Notes: a model not told the origin generated them from the letters alone. A stretch of 64,000 nt of DNA from Bactericera cockerelli (GCA_024516035.1 CM044964.1:21554202-21618201); one strand, 5' to 3'; positions 27,331 to 37,058 are shown, counted from the stretch's first letter. A program made the numbers and translations.

Positions 27331-27499
27331 AATTAGGTCGCAGTGTTAATTGTAAGGGTTTCACTGAAAACCCTGCAACCAGGTCACATAATAATTAAAG
27401 CTTCTATTTATTCGCATTAAAAAAAAATATTTTTGTGATGTAAACAAATAATATTAGAAAATTTGCAGACACCTATAGAAATATCTAGTCACTGTTATT

Positions 27500-27830
27500 T
27501 TATTTTTGAAAACGGTATTTGTATGCATGGTACCAAGCTATTCTTTGTTTAGGAACAGACTGAATTTTATCATTTTATTTTTGAAAACCGTATTCGCACA
27601 CCTGTAATTTTAGTAAACAAACAAATTTAGAAATTGATAAGATATCTATAATTTTAGTAAACGAATATACTTAAAAAATGATCAGATTAAAAATACCTAT
27701 ATTCACAGGTATTTCATTTTTGAAAACTGTATTCACACACCTGTAATTTTAGAAAGCGATACCTAACGCATGGTACCAAGCTATTCTCCATTTAGAAACC
27801 GACTGAATCACTCACGGGTTTCAGAGTTAC
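27500..27830. repeat. Partial tandem duplication
   Basis: 'gcatggtaccaagctattct' plus 'accgactgaat'-type sequence occurs near 27525 and again near 27770. 'cacctgtaattttag' and 'atttttgaaaac' recur between. Unit length is variable. Confidence 0.6.
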
Positions 27831-27949
27831 ACGCATACTTCATAGTATGGAAATAGTAAACAAGACTCATTCCTAAAAAAACATCTGGTTGAATAGAATC
27901 AGCTGATATGAGTAGTAATTCCACAGTATTCAGTGATAAGGTAACCTAC

Positions 27950-28168
27950 CGGGTTTGTTCGCTCGATTGATAAGGCGGCAGACTTATAATCTGGAGGTCG
28001 GCGGTTCAAGTCCCAAGTTGAGAATTTTTTTAGTAAAGTGAGTTTGAAATGAGAAAACATAAAAAAAAATATTTATTTAAATACGTATAAAACATAGTAA
28101 AAATTCAACAATAAGTAAGTTTTAGTAGTTGATATCACGATTGTGATGAACACAAATATGATAACTAC
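27950..28168 (+). mobile_element. SINE-t2 with an internal AT-rich insertion
   Basis: Head 'ttgataaggcggcagactta' and B-box-like 'cggttcaagtcccaagttga', then about 75 bp of A-rich sequence after 'gagtttgaaat' before the normal tail 'gatgaacacaaatatgataa'. Confidence 0.7.
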
Positions 28169-28484
28169 TCTATTTACTTACTACATTGCCCATAATAGTT
28201 GCCCTATTTTATTGGTTACTGACCCGGAGGTTGCGGGTTTAATTTTTTATAATAATTATTTGTACTGTACAATGTGTACATAATTATGTATTTTTATATC
28301 AAATTGAGTTCTTAATAATAAAAATCACGTTGGTACCTACAGCCGAAACACTTCACAGCTACACACATTCAAATGTATCTTCAAGGACAAAAAACCGGAA
28401 TACCAACTATGAAATTATAAACGAGTAGAAAACAAAAGTATATACCCGATCTTCTCTTTTTTATTGCACGATTTACGCACAAAA

Positions 28485-28607
28485 ATAAGGCGGCGGACTT
28501 GTATCCTGGAGGTCGATGGTTCAAGTCCCGGTTTCAGCGTAGATTTAGCAAATGTAGTTTGAGTGGTTTTGATATCACGAAAGTGAAACACAAGTATGAT
28601 AACTTGT
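28485..28607 (+). mobile_element. SINE-t2 copy, 5' truncated
   Basis: Starts 'aaggcggcggacttgtatcc', with 'gatggttcaagtcccggttt' and tail 'gtgaaacacaagtatgataa'. 28169-28484 has no recognised feature. Confidence 0.75.
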
Positions 28608-28659
28608 ACGTACGAAAACACGCCACAGTGATTTCTCTACTGTAAAAAATTGGTGAGAT

Positions 28660-28740
28660 TTTAAAATAATTTCGCCACTGGTCGCTGCTAACATTAAAGC
28701 AGCTACTCATTTTTCCTCACGAGGTATGAGTGGTTGGTAT
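28660..28740 (-). mobile_element. SINE-t6 tail fragment, reverse
   Basis: The plus strand shows 'cgccactggtcgctgctaac' and 'attaaagcagctactcattt', the reverse of the SINE-t6 3' part. Confidence 0.65.
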
Positions 28741-28954
28741 TAGTATCCCTGAGAAATATTATTAAAATTGACATAGGTAATTGTGTTAAAAAATTAAAAT
28801 ATCCAACACTGAATAGTGAATTTTACCACGCACACTGACACTCTGTACACACGGTCACAGAAAGTGCCGAACTGTTTTTTCAATGGTTTGTATTAGACAC
28901 TACTACAACACTCTCAGGATTTTACGATATTTCAGTATACTCTGCACATGTACA

Positions 28955-28958
28955 TGTA
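28955..28958. repeat. Target duplication TGTA, left side
   Basis: TGTA precedes the left LTR and is repeated at 37059-37062 after the right LTR. Errantiviruses make 4-bp duplications at alternating pyrimidine-purine sites, which this matches. Confidence 0.9.
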
Positions 28959-29469
28959 AGTTATAAGGGAGACTTGTAAATTGGGGTTTTTAAAAATGCT
29001 TTATTTTTTATTGAAGAAACTTAAGTCTACTTATAACAATATAAGATTTAAGATTATAAAATATAATAGAAAAATGAAATTGGAATTGATCAACTTGGAA
29101 TCGAAATAACTCACTTTAGATTAAATAATAAAAAACTGAAAGATACTTTGATCTTGAAACTGATACTTAATAGTAAAATAATAAGAAATAATTAATTAAT
29201 AAAAATCCGATTGACGTCGTATGCGCCGACCATCAATACGGAACACTTGTTCTGCTCTCAGAGAGGTCTAATCAGGAACTGCCGACTTGGATCAGCAGAT
29301 CGTACCATTTTCCTCACAAGTCCAGCTGACTCAGCTGTTATAGAATAGAATAGAATAGAATAGAATATACCTTGTTTATACTGCCGAGGTAAGACTGAAA
29401 AGTCCCTTTACTCCAGCAGTCAAACAGGTCTTATATATTTTATGGGATAAAGTTATGGGGCACATAACT
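28959..29469 (-). repeat. Errantivirus 3' LTR with nested SINE fragment
   Basis: Identical to 36663-37058 except for an inserted 115 bp (110 bp plus a 5-bp GTTAT duplication). The insert lies within the first 20 bp of the 3' LTR in element orientation, inside U3. Confidence 0.95.
29342..29451 (-). mobile_element. 5'-truncated SINE-t5 nested in the 3' LTR
   Basis: The minus strand reads 'gactgctggagtaaagggac', 'cagtataaacaaggtatatt' and a (CTATT)n tail, matching the SINE-t5 3' end. GTTAT flanks it (29337-29341 and 29452-29456). Confidence 0.8.
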
Positions 29470-29481
29470 CCTCCCCCCCTT
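29470..29481 (-). other. Polypurine tract
   Basis: The minus strand reads AAGGGGGGGAGG immediately before the 3' LTR start AGTTATG. It is the expected primer for second-strand synthesis. Confidence 0.88.
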
Positions 29482-29483
29482 GA

Positions 29484-31163
29484 TTAGATCCCCCCTTGAG
29501 ATGAAATTATTGATGTCACCTCCGGGTACAATTTTGGTTGAGAAGGGTTAACAATATTTACCTTCTCTAAAACAATGTCCTTTTCTGGTTCACATACCTT
29601 TTCCAGGTGGAAAATCTGAAATAACTTCATAATTATTCTGTATGATGATAAACATACTACTATTGCTAGAGTCAAAATACTTAAAACATGCCAATAAATG
29701 TGACTGTTTTCAACGTCAATAATTTGGGGTTCCCACTGATTAATGTTTATATCATTAATTCTTGGATTATGTAACTTTATTTTGTGTGGGGAAATTAAGG
29801 TCTTATTTGGTACTACACTAATATCACTTAATATAATTGGTTTTCCGTGAGACTCAAGTTCATAATTGATCTTTTCGTTCCTAAAAATAAGGTTATCTCT
29901 ATCTAGCTCAACTAAGTAAATCCCTTGAAGTTCTTTGATTTCAGTTTGATATTCAGATTCAAATCTCAAGGTTTCTTTAAATGGAAATACAACAAGATAT
30001 TGATTAATTTCAGGAATAAGTTGTACATAGTTTTCTGTTATCTCCAATAATGTCTGTTGACAAGCTGATGTATTTTCATGTAGTAAGGTGTTCAATTCAC
30101 AATTACTTACTTTAGGATCTAAATTTCTTTGATAGCATTGAAAGGGATTACCTAGTTCGCATGCACTATTTAAAGGTTTCACTGTGGTATTTGATTTTAA
30201 AAAATATCGATTTTTAGGAATAATGGTTGTGATTCCATTGTTATTGAATGATGGAATTGATAAGAGTAAATACATTTTATAAAGTGTTTCATAATTAACA
30301 GGGAAGGATAAGAAATATATAATTTTATTACTTTCAATTTTACATTTGACTGTGATCAAACTTTGTATTTCAGATAGACTATAAAAGTTCAAGGGTATTT
30401 TTGTATTTACACTAACACGTTTGAGAATTGAGATCAAGTCATTTGATTTGAGGATGCTTGGGTGATAGATACCCATTCTACAAAATGTGAGTGAGTTCTC
30501 GATATCTTGTAGAATACTTACTAAAGTTGAGTAAAGAATAATAATTTGATTGAATAGTTCTTTAGTGACAATTAATTGAGACATAGTAACAGTGCCTTCC
30601 GTTATATTAGCTAATTGATCTATTCTAGCCTTTAATACAATCTCATTATGTTCAATTTTTCGTACTGTGTCCTCAAATTTTCTTACCGATTCTTTGTTGA
30701 AGGTATATTGGAGGTTCATTTGATACTGTAAGTTATTTGCGTTTGTTGTTAAGTCCTTCAATATCCTATCATAACGTTCTCCATCTCCTGCGTCTAAATT
30801 TCCTGTAAATCCTTTGATAAATGTCCCAGCTTCATTGTATAAAGATCGTTTAGGACGTTTTGTTTTCTCTCCTAAATTTATAGAGGCTAATTTTTCATCA
30901 ATTGAGTCTCTTAGGTGTAAAATAATATTGTTATAGTTTTCTACCTCTCTTTTTATTGTTGGTCTTGAACTAATTGCTTCTTTTAAGCGGTAATGTTGTC
31001 CTTGTAGGTCTTTTAATTCTTCCAAGATGGGTGTGATGTTGTAATAGTGGACAATGGTATGCGTATCTCTTTGTAATTTCGCCTCACCCAACTCTATAGG
31101 TAGTACTCCTGGGTTCGAAGTCATCATGTGGAGGGTGGCTCCTTCGAGGGCCCTGCAACACAT
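29484..31163 (-). CDS. env: Errantivirus Env, F-protein type
   Basis: A class I-like fusion glycoprotein of the errantivirus/baculovirus F family, acting at the cell surface or virion membrane. The 559-codon frame has a furin-like RPKR cleavage site at 103-106, followed closely by the conserved fusion-peptide region (GFTGNLDAGDG, 118-128). A coiled-coil-prone stretch follows, and a membrane anchor lies at about 489-512 (SILTLAIVVCL) with a cytoplasmic tail of about 45 residues. The frame has an ATG at 31163 but no signal peptide after it. The leader appears to come from a spliced upstream exon (36363-36329), whose donor matches in phase an acceptor at 31154-31153. It overlaps the end of pol by 40 nt. 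No stops or frameshifts. Confidence 0.93.
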   Translation of the reverse strand: MCCRALEGATLHMMTSNPGVLPIELGEAKLQRDTHTIVHYYNITPILEELKDLQGQHYRLKEAISSRPTIKREVENYNNIILHLRDSIDEKLASINLGEKTKRPKRSLYNEAGTFIKGFTGNLDAGDGERYDRILKDLTTNANNLQYQMNLQYTFNKESVRKFEDTVRKIEHNEIVLKARIDQLANITEGTVTMSQLIVTKELFNQIIILYSTLVSILQDIENSLTFCRMGIYHPSILKSNDLISILKRVSVNTKIPLNFYSLSEIQSLITVKCKIESNKIIYFLSFPVNYETLYKMYLLLSIPSFNNNGITTIIPKNRYFLKSNTTVKPLNSACELGNPFQCYQRNLDPKVSNCELNTLLHENTSACQQTLLEITENYVQLIPEINQYLVVFPFKETLRFESEYQTEIKELQGIYLVELDRDNLIFRNEKINYELESHGKPIILSDISVVPNKTLISPHKIKLHNPRINDININQWEPQIIDVENSHIYWHVLSILTLAIVVCLSSYRIIMKLFQIFHLEKVCEPEKDIVLEKVNIVNPSQPKLYPEVTSIISSQGGI

Positions 31164-34100
31164 TTCGGACGTTTTATGTTAGAAAGATGTATAATTTCTG
31201 AAGTGTTTGGGTGTGACTTTTCTATCTTTGCTGTCTTTAATTCTTGGTTAAGTTCAACTATTCTTTCTTGTTTGTATTTGTTTTTTGTTTTGGATTGTTT
31301 TTGCTTATTGGCAACGTATACCTTTTCCGGTATACGAGGTATGGTTTCTCTTGATTTATTTATTTTTGTAATCACTTTTTCTTTATTCGACTCAATGTCT
31401 TCACTTATCTGTTTATATAGCATTTTCATTTTGTCTCTATGCGAATTTATATAATTTGAGGCCAATTTTTGATCTATTTCAGCTACAATCGGCTCCTTAC
31501 TATCAAAGTGTCCTGTTATGACTTGAATTGGACGGAGCTTAGTCACTGAGTGAATGGAATGGTTGTACGCTAATATTGCATACTTTACTTTTGTGGAAAT
31601 AGGTTCCGATTTGAATTCATCCCGGTTGTTGAAGACTCTGATATGTTCCACAAGGGTTGAGTGGAATCTTTCAATGATGCCATTTGATTCTGGATGTTGA
31701 GATGAATTAAAATGAAGGTCTATCTTATGAAACGATAGAAGTTCTTGTATTATTACATTTTTGAATTCTCTACCATTATCTGTAATTATCAATGTTGGTA
31801 GCCCATGATGAGAAAATGCTTCCAATAGTTTGTCTGCGATGTCTATTGCTTGAGCTGATGGTAGTGAGTAAGCCTGAGCAAACTTTGAAAAAGAATCTAC
31901 CACTGTTAAAAATTTAGTATTTTCAATTGTGATCGTGTCTAGATGCACAATTTCGAATGGTTTTGCTGCCGTTGGTGTTTTATTAAGAAACGGTTTTAGA
32001 GGTTTCCGATCGTATTTCGTTACTTGACATACTTCACATTCGTTTATATACAGTTGAATACTTCCTGCCATGTCAGGCCAGTAGAATTTTTCTTTCATTT
32101 GATTGTAGGTTTCTTTTATTCCACGGTGATTGGTCATTCCTTCATGTTGTTCTCGGATCAGTTCAGTTTTTCTTCTGTCATTCGTTATGTCTTCTAATAT
32201 TTTGTTAGATTTTACAATGTTCACTTTTGATCCTCTAAAATTTTTCTGCAAGGTTCTTGAAAGTATCTCATAAAGTTCCGGTGTCTCAAAGAAAACATAA
32301 TATTTTAATTCTGGTGCTACATACTTCTTTATAATATCTATAAGGTACTCTTCAGTTTTCGTTTTTGGTACTTCTACAATTAACCTGTGTTTATTTTTAT
32401 GCAAAATAAGAGTTTTTACTGGTTTTGGTGTAATTTCAACTAGTTTCCAAATTATCTGATTTTTAGCTATATTTAAAGGAGAATCTGAAATAGGGATTCC
32501 AATTATGGGGTTTTCACTACTTGAATGAACTGTATTAATCTCTGTTTCATCCTCTGGTAGTTGCTCTGGGCTTTGATCAATTTGTATTGATTCCTTGATT
32601 TCAGGTATTTGATCCTCTTCCTGAAAAATTTCTTGAGCAAAGTTGTTGTAATAAGATGCTAGGTCCTGATTTTCTTCTGTAGGGACGAAGGGTCCGACGT
32701 AGGGGTCACAAATAAACTCTTCGTATTTCTGATTAATAAACGCATCTAGGTCTTGGATATCTTCTGGACTCTGATCTTCATCCGGTTGTCCTATCATTGA
32801 GGCGTTTTCCAGTTCGTCTCTACGTTCTCGCTCCATTTCTTCCTTTGTCTTTTTGATGAACTTTTGTATTTCGCTCAATTCGTTTGCGTTTAATTCTACT
32901 CGCGAAAGAGCATCTGCATTTGTGTTTAACGTTCCTTTTTTATATACAATTTCGTAATTGTATTCTTCCAGTTGTAGTCGCCATCTGACGAGCTTCGAGC
33001 TTGGTTCTTTGATCGAAAAGATCCATTGTAGGGGCCTGTGATCCGTGATAATCTTGAATTTTCTGCCATACAAATACGGACGAAAATATTTGGTCGCCCA
33101 AACAATTGCCAACAGTTCTTTCTCTATGGTACTATAATTTCTTTCGTGATCATTAAGCGTTCTACTTGCATACGCTACGGGTTTGTCCTGACCAATAGTA
33201 CCTTGTGATAACACTGCTCCTAGCGCCACGTTGCTAGCGTCGGTTGTTAAATTGAACGTTTTTGAGAAATCTGGGTACTGTAGAATAGGTTCTTCTAATA
33301 AAATATTTTTGCATCGTTCAAAACTTTCTTTATATTCAGAATCATTGATGTTTATCTTGGCATTTTTCTTCAAGCACTTTGTCATTGGTTTTGTAATTTT
33401 AGCAAAATCTCGAATAAATCTACGATAATATCCAAGTAGTCCTAGGAATGCTTTAATTTGCTTGACTGTCTTTGGAATAGGATATACTCTGATAGCTTCA
33501 ATTTTGTTGGGATTAGGTTTTACACCGTCTTGGGTCACTACATGACCTAGATATTCCACTTCCTTACGGAGAAATTCCGATTTATCTAATTGAATTTTGA
33601 AATTGCAATCTCTGATTCTTGTAAATACTTTCTTCAAATTTATAAGGTGTTGGTGAAGGGATGGTCCAAAAATAATAATGTCGTCCAAATAAACGAGGCA
33701 ACACTCGTTTACCAGTCCTCTAAGAATGTCATCCATCACTCGTTGGAATGTGGATGGCGAATTTTTGAGACCCATCGGCATTCTCAGGTATTCATAGTGA
33801 CCTGAGTCTACCGTGAATGCTGTTTTCGCAATACTGTCTTCTTCCATTTCGATTTGAAGGTAGCCGCTGGCTAGATCCAAGGTTGTAAAGTATTGGGCTC
33901 TACCTAATTTATCCAGTAAATCTGTTATGTTTGGGATAGGGTATTTGTCAGAGATGGTCTTGTCATTTAACTTACTGTAATCTATTACAATACGCCACTT
34001 TTTCTTTCCCGAAGCATCTTTTTTCTTAGGCACAATCCACAATGGCGATGACCATGGGGAGTGAGAGTTTTGAATGATATTCTGTTCTAACATTGATGCT

Positions 34101-35029
34101 ATTTGTTTTCGCACTTCATCTTTAAGGAATTCTGGGTAACGGTATGGTTTTGTGTATACCGGTACCTCATCAAAAGTATGAATCTTGTGTTTTACTTCTG
34201 TTGAATATGTGAGGGGATTTCCATCAACATGGAAGATTTCGTTGAACTCTTCTAGTAAGTCCTTTAATTTTTCTTTCTCCTCTTCGTTCATGTGTTCCTT
34301 TCTAATCATATTAAAATCAAATTTTGATAATACTTTTTGTTCTACGTTGATATGGTTCAAGTTAGGTGATATATCATAGTGAGAGATTTCTTCAACTACG
34401 ATGGGTGTAGTTGTGAGTGTCATTTGTTGATCCGTTGGGTTGATCACTGTACATATAGCTTTTCCATTATGTACCTGTATAATGCCTTCGTTGATGAAAC
34501 AGGGGCCAAAGGTTCGTTTACGAATCAAACCTTTTCCATTCTGCAAGTTTTTCACATCGAGCTGTATGACTTGTTCGCATTCCGGGTATAGCTCGATCTT
34601 GTTCATGCTACTAGAGGTTTCTTGAAGGTGTAGCTTCAAAGACACATTTTCATTTCTGAGAGTTTTATTCTTAAAATCAATGCAAAATTCTAATTTGTTT
34701 AAAATGTCGACGCCAATTAGGCAATCAAAATGTCCATGGAAGTCAAATAAATGAAACTTTAATTTTTCTGAGCTTTTAAAGATTTTAAAAGATGGTATCA
34801 CTGCACTAAAATTTTCTACACTTTTTCCGTGTGCCGTACGAATTTCAAAAGTATCCTTACGTATACTTTTGTTAAAATATTTTTTTGCAATTGTTGGTTT
34901 CATAAAAGAGTTCGTGCTAGCGGTATCTACTAAAACACGTAAACCTAAAGCGGGTTCAATGAAGTAGGGTAGTTTGTGTGAATTGTTGCTTAGATTTAGT
35001 AATATTCCTGGGTTCCCGAGGCTTCGCAT
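31124..35029 (-). CDS. pol: Errantivirus Pol (PR-RT-RNase H-IN)
   Basis: 1301 codons with all enzymes. Protease is near residues 30-110 (VDTAS with Asp35). Reverse transcriptase is about 285-480 (Asp385 in TTLDLASGY; YLDD at 447-450). RNase H is about 592-710 (Asp597, Glu638, Asp663, Asp706). Integrase has the zinc finger His962/His968/Cys998/Cys1001, then Asp1031, Asp1084 and Glu1120 in D-52-D-35-E spacing. It lies in the -1 frame relative to gag and overlaps it by 34 nt. A GGATTTT sequence at 35038-35032 is a candidate slip site just before the ATG. An acidic linker of about 150 residues separates RNase H and integrase. Intact throughout. Confidence 0.96.
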   Translation of the reverse strand: MRSLGNPGILLNLSNNSHKLPYFIEPALGLRVLVDTASTNSFMKPTIAKKYFNKSIRKDTFEIRTAHGKSVENFSAVIPSFKIFKSSEKLKFHLFDFHGHFDCLIGVDILNKLEFCIDFKNKTLRNENVSLKLHLQETSSSMNKIELYPECEQVIQLDVKNLQNGKGLIRKRTFGPCFINEGIIQVHNGKAICTVINPTDQQMTLTTTPIVVEEISHYDISPNLNHINVEQKVLSKFDFNMIRKEHMNEEEKEKLKDLLEEFNEIFHVDGNPLTYSTEVKHKIHTFDEVPVYTKPYRYPEFLKDEVRKQIASMLEQNIIQNSHSPWSSPLWIVPKKKDASGKKKWRIVIDYSKLNDKTISDKYPIPNITDLLDKLGRAQYFTTLDLASGYLQIEMEEDSIAKTAFTVDSGHYEYLRMPMGLKNSPSTFQRVMDDILRGLVNECCLVYLDDIIIFGPSLHQHLINLKKVFTRIRDCNFKIQLDKSEFLRKEVEYLGHVVTQDGVKPNPNKIEAIRVYPIPKTVKQIKAFLGLLGYYRRFIRDFAKITKPMTKCLKKNAKININDSEYKESFERCKNILLEEPILQYPDFSKTFNLTTDASNVALGAVLSQGTIGQDKPVAYASRTLNDHERNYSTIEKELLAIVWATKYFRPYLYGRKFKIITDHRPLQWIFSIKEPSSKLVRWRLQLEEYNYEIVYKKGTLNTNADALSRVELNANELSEIQKFIKKTKEEMERERRDELENASMIGQPDEDQSPEDIQDLDAFINQKYEEFICDPYVGPFVPTEENQDLASYYNNFAQEIFQEEDQIPEIKESIQIDQSPEQLPEDETEINTVHSSSENPIIGIPISDSPLNIAKNQIIWKLVEITPKPVKTLILHKNKHRLIVEVPKTKTEEYLIDIIKKYVAPELKYYVFFETPELYEILSRTLQKNFRGSKVNIVKSNKILEDITNDRRKTELIREQHEGMTNHRGIKETYNQMKEKFYWPDMAGSIQLYINECEVCQVTKYDRKPLKPFLNKTPTAAKPFEIVHLDTITIENTKFLTVVDSFSKFAQAYSLPSAQAIDIADKLLEAFSHHGLPTLIITDNGREFKNVIIQELLSFHKIDLHFNSSQHPESNGIIERFHSTLVEHIRVFNNRDEFKSEPISTKVKYAILAYNHSIHSVTKLRPIQVITGHFDSKEPIVAEIDQKLASNYINSHRDKMKMLYKQISEDIESNKEKVITKINKSRETIPRIPEKVYVANKQKQSKTKNKYKQERIVELNQELKTAKIEKSHPNTSEIIHLSNIKRPKCVAGPSKEPPST

Positions 35030-36060
35030 CGAAAATCCTGGTTGTGGAAGTTGTCGTCTTCTCCGTACTCTTCTTGTACTTGGCGTTCCTCTTCTGAGAC
35101 AGATGGGTTGAAATCATCTTCTGTTTGCACGGGGTTCAGTTCCACATTGTGTAGGTTACTTCGCAAGGTCTGCGCACTCATAGCAGTTGGTTTTGGAAGA
35201 TTTGTTTCTGTCTTGTTCCAGACATTTTGTCGTTGATTTCCTGAAGAAGTTTGGGGCTGTCTCCAGTTAGTGCTGTTGCTGTTGTTATTAAAGTTGTTTT
35301 TTGTTTGGAAATTTCTATTCCAATTCGGGTTTTGTTGGTTGCCTTGTCGCTGGAATGTATTTCCTGTATTCTGGTTACTTGCGTGTGAAGTTGATGGTTG
35401 TTGATTGAATTTGTTAGAGAAATTCTGTTGTTTGTAGGTAAACTTCATGTCGGGTCGTTTCTGTGTGTTTGGAAGAGTGTGGTTTCTTCCAGTTAAACTA
35501 TCGATTTGAAAATCGTTGGTTAAGATATTCAACGCGTCCGATAAATTTTTAGGGTCGCGTGTACGCATTAGAGGTCCGACAGGCTCTCGGAGGCCTCGAA
35601 GTAGGACTCTCAGTCCTAAGTCTCGAGCAAATGATTGCATTGTAGCACGTGAATCGGCTTGAACTTTCGTTGCGATATACGCGGATTGAAGGTTTAAATT
35701 TTGCATGATACGATTGTAAAAATCAAAAGAGCTTTCTGATGGTTTTTGACTCAGCTGCGTGAGCTCAATGGTCAAGGTGAATATGTCACGCTTGTCTGCA
35801 TAGGTTGCCAAAAGGGCTGTTTTTAAATCTTGCCAACTATTAATTACGCAATTAGAAATTTGTATCTGAGCGTCATCTTTTATTTTTGCCATCAAACTAC
35901 AAAGTAGATATTCATTCTGGAAATCTGCTGGGTCTTGAGTATTATAAAATCGCCCAACCAATTTGTCACCAACCGAAATAAATCTCGGCAACTGTTCTAC
36001 ATCTCCTCGAAAATCGGGGATGATGTTTAGGAAATCTTTTTGTAACACGGGTACTGCCAT
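34996..36060 (-). CDS. gag: Errantivirus Gag
   Basis: A structural protein. The frame is open from 36180, but the first ATG with a strong context (AAACATGG) is at 36060, giving 354 residues. It has a capsid-like region with a major-homology-like stretch (RGLREPVGPLMRTRDPK, about 155-171) and a Gln/Asn-rich basic tail (about 197-285). No CCHC knuckle is seen, as in many errantiviruses. The end overlaps pol in the -1 frame. Confidence 0.92.
   Translation of the reverse strand: MAVPVLQKDFLNIIPDFRGDVEQLPRFISVGDKLVGRFYNTQDPADFQNEYLLCSLMAKIKDDAQIQISNCVINSWQDLKTALLATYADKRDIFTLTIELTQLSQKPSESSFDFYNRIMQNLNLQSAYIATKVQADSRATMQSFARDLGLRVLLRGLREPVGPLMRTRDPKNLSDALNILTNDFQIDSLTGRNHTLPNTQKRPDMKFTYKQQNFSNKFNQQPSTSHASNQNTGNTFQRQGNQQNPNWNRNFQTKNNFNNNSNSTNWRQPQTSSGNQRQNVWNKTETNLPKPTAMSAQTLRSNLHNVELNPVQTEDDFNPSVSEEERQVQEEYGEDDNFHNQDFRCEASGTQEYY
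35032..35038 (-). promoter_or_regulatory. Candidate -1 ribosomal frameshift site
   Basis: The minus strand reads G GAT TTT in the gag frame, of the GGAUUUN type. It sits just ahead of the pol ATG and the frame change is -1. No downstream structure was computed. Confidence 0.5.
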
Positions 36061-36328
36061 GTTTTCTTCTTCTACAATTGAAAAATTTGAAAATAGATTT
36101 ATTAAAGAATATTCTAAAAATGGGTCGTAACTAAAATCGTTACCAGACCACAAATCACTATTGGAGCTAACTGTACTCAAAGTACACTCGCTCTCGGATG
36201 AATCCGTTTTGAAACTAATATCGTAATCAAAATAAAAACGTAATGTAAAAATAAAATTAATAGAAAATAAGAATCGAAGTAATAAAAGTTCAGTGAAACC
36301 TTTGAATAATGAGATATTGATAACTTAC

Positions 36329-36363
36329 GGCAATAATATAGAAATCAATAGTATGATGAACAT
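36329..36363 (-). CDS. Env leader exon / upstream ORF before gag
   Basis: An ATG at 36363 opens 11 codons rich in Phe, Ile and Leu plus two bases, then meets the donor GTAAGT. Unspliced, the ORF stops at once (TAA in the donor), making a 12-codon upstream ORF ahead of gag. Spliced to 31152 it stays in frame with env and would supply the hydrophobic core of a signal peptide. Supported by phase, splice signals and composition; transcript evidence is lacking. Confidence 0.72.
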
Positions 36364-36646
36364 TCTGGACGGGATTCGCTGCTCAACTTGGCAAGTCCGC
36401 CGCACTGCTCTGATTCTCCGCGCTCCGAAGTCACTCTGCTTGGCTAGCTGATTTGCACTCTGCGTAGCACTGCACTGCTGATTGAGGTCGAGCCGTGAGA
36501 TTGAGATAATTATAGCTGATTAGCTATTACTTTGCACACTGCACAATAATAATTCTTCTTCTCTGTAGTTTATTTTTCTTCTTTAAAATTCACAAGAAAA
36601 TAGGTTCTAGATGTCCCAAGGAAATTTTCGCTTTCCCAAAAGAACG

Positions 36647-36663
36647 TCCTACCGACTGCGCCA
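36647..36663 (-). other. Primer binding site, tRNA-Ser type
   Basis: The minus strand reads TGGCGCAGTCGGTAGGA directly at the inner edge of the 5' LTR. This is complementary to the 3' end of an insect serine tRNA (acceptor arm GCAGTCG), as used by 17.6/297-type errantiviruses. Confidence 0.85.
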
Positions 36664-37058
36664 GTTATAAGGGAGACTTGTAAATTGGGGTTTTTAAAAA
36701 TGCTTTATTTTTTATTGAAGAAACTTAAGTCTACTTATAACAATATAAGATTTAAGATTATAAAATATAATAGAAAAATGAAATTGGAATTGATCAACTT
36801 GGAATCGAAATAACTCACTTTAGATTAAATAATAAAAAACTGAAAGATACTTTGATCTTGAAACTGATACTTAATAGTAAAATAATAAGAAATAATTAAT
36901 TAATAAAAATCCGATTGACGTCGTATGCGCCGACCATCAATACGGAACACTTGTTCTGCTCTCAGAGAGGTCTAATCAGGAACTGCCGACTTGGATCAGC
37001 AGATCGTACCATTTTCCTCACAAGTCCAGCTGACTCAGCTGTTATGGGGCACATAACT
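36663..37058 (-). repeat. Errantivirus 5' LTR
   Basis: 396 bp, identical to the 3' LTR minus its insertion. The element promoter should be here; on the minus strand the transcript runs towards lower coordinates. Confidence 0.95.

Larger units (their letters stand above)
31153..36328 (-). other. Predicted env-mRNA intron
   Basis: The donor GTAAGT is at 36328-36323. The acceptor 'tgttgcag' ends at 31153, with a branch-like CTAAC about 26 nt upstream. Removal of 5176 nt deletes gag and pol and keeps the reading frame between the leader ORF and env. Confidence 0.75.
28959..37058 (-). mobile_element. Endogenous errantivirus, complete, three open frames
   Basis: An insect endogenous retrovirus of the Ty3/gypsy lineage (errantivirus). 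It has 396-bp LTRs starting AGTTAT and ending ATAACT, a TGTA target duplication, a tRNA-Ser primer site, a polypurine tract, and gag, pol and env without stops. The LTRs are identical apart from a 110-bp SINE-t5 fragment inserted in the left (3') LTR, so integration was recent. Enzyme motifs are all present. Whether the copy is active cannot be told from sequence alone. Confidence 0.95.

Noticed and set aside
31128..35236. Plus-strand frames within the errantivirus
   Set aside because: Shadows of pol and gag; no family features.
36178..36180. gag start at 36180
   Set aside because: The codon is TTG; the first ATG with a good context in frame is at 36060.
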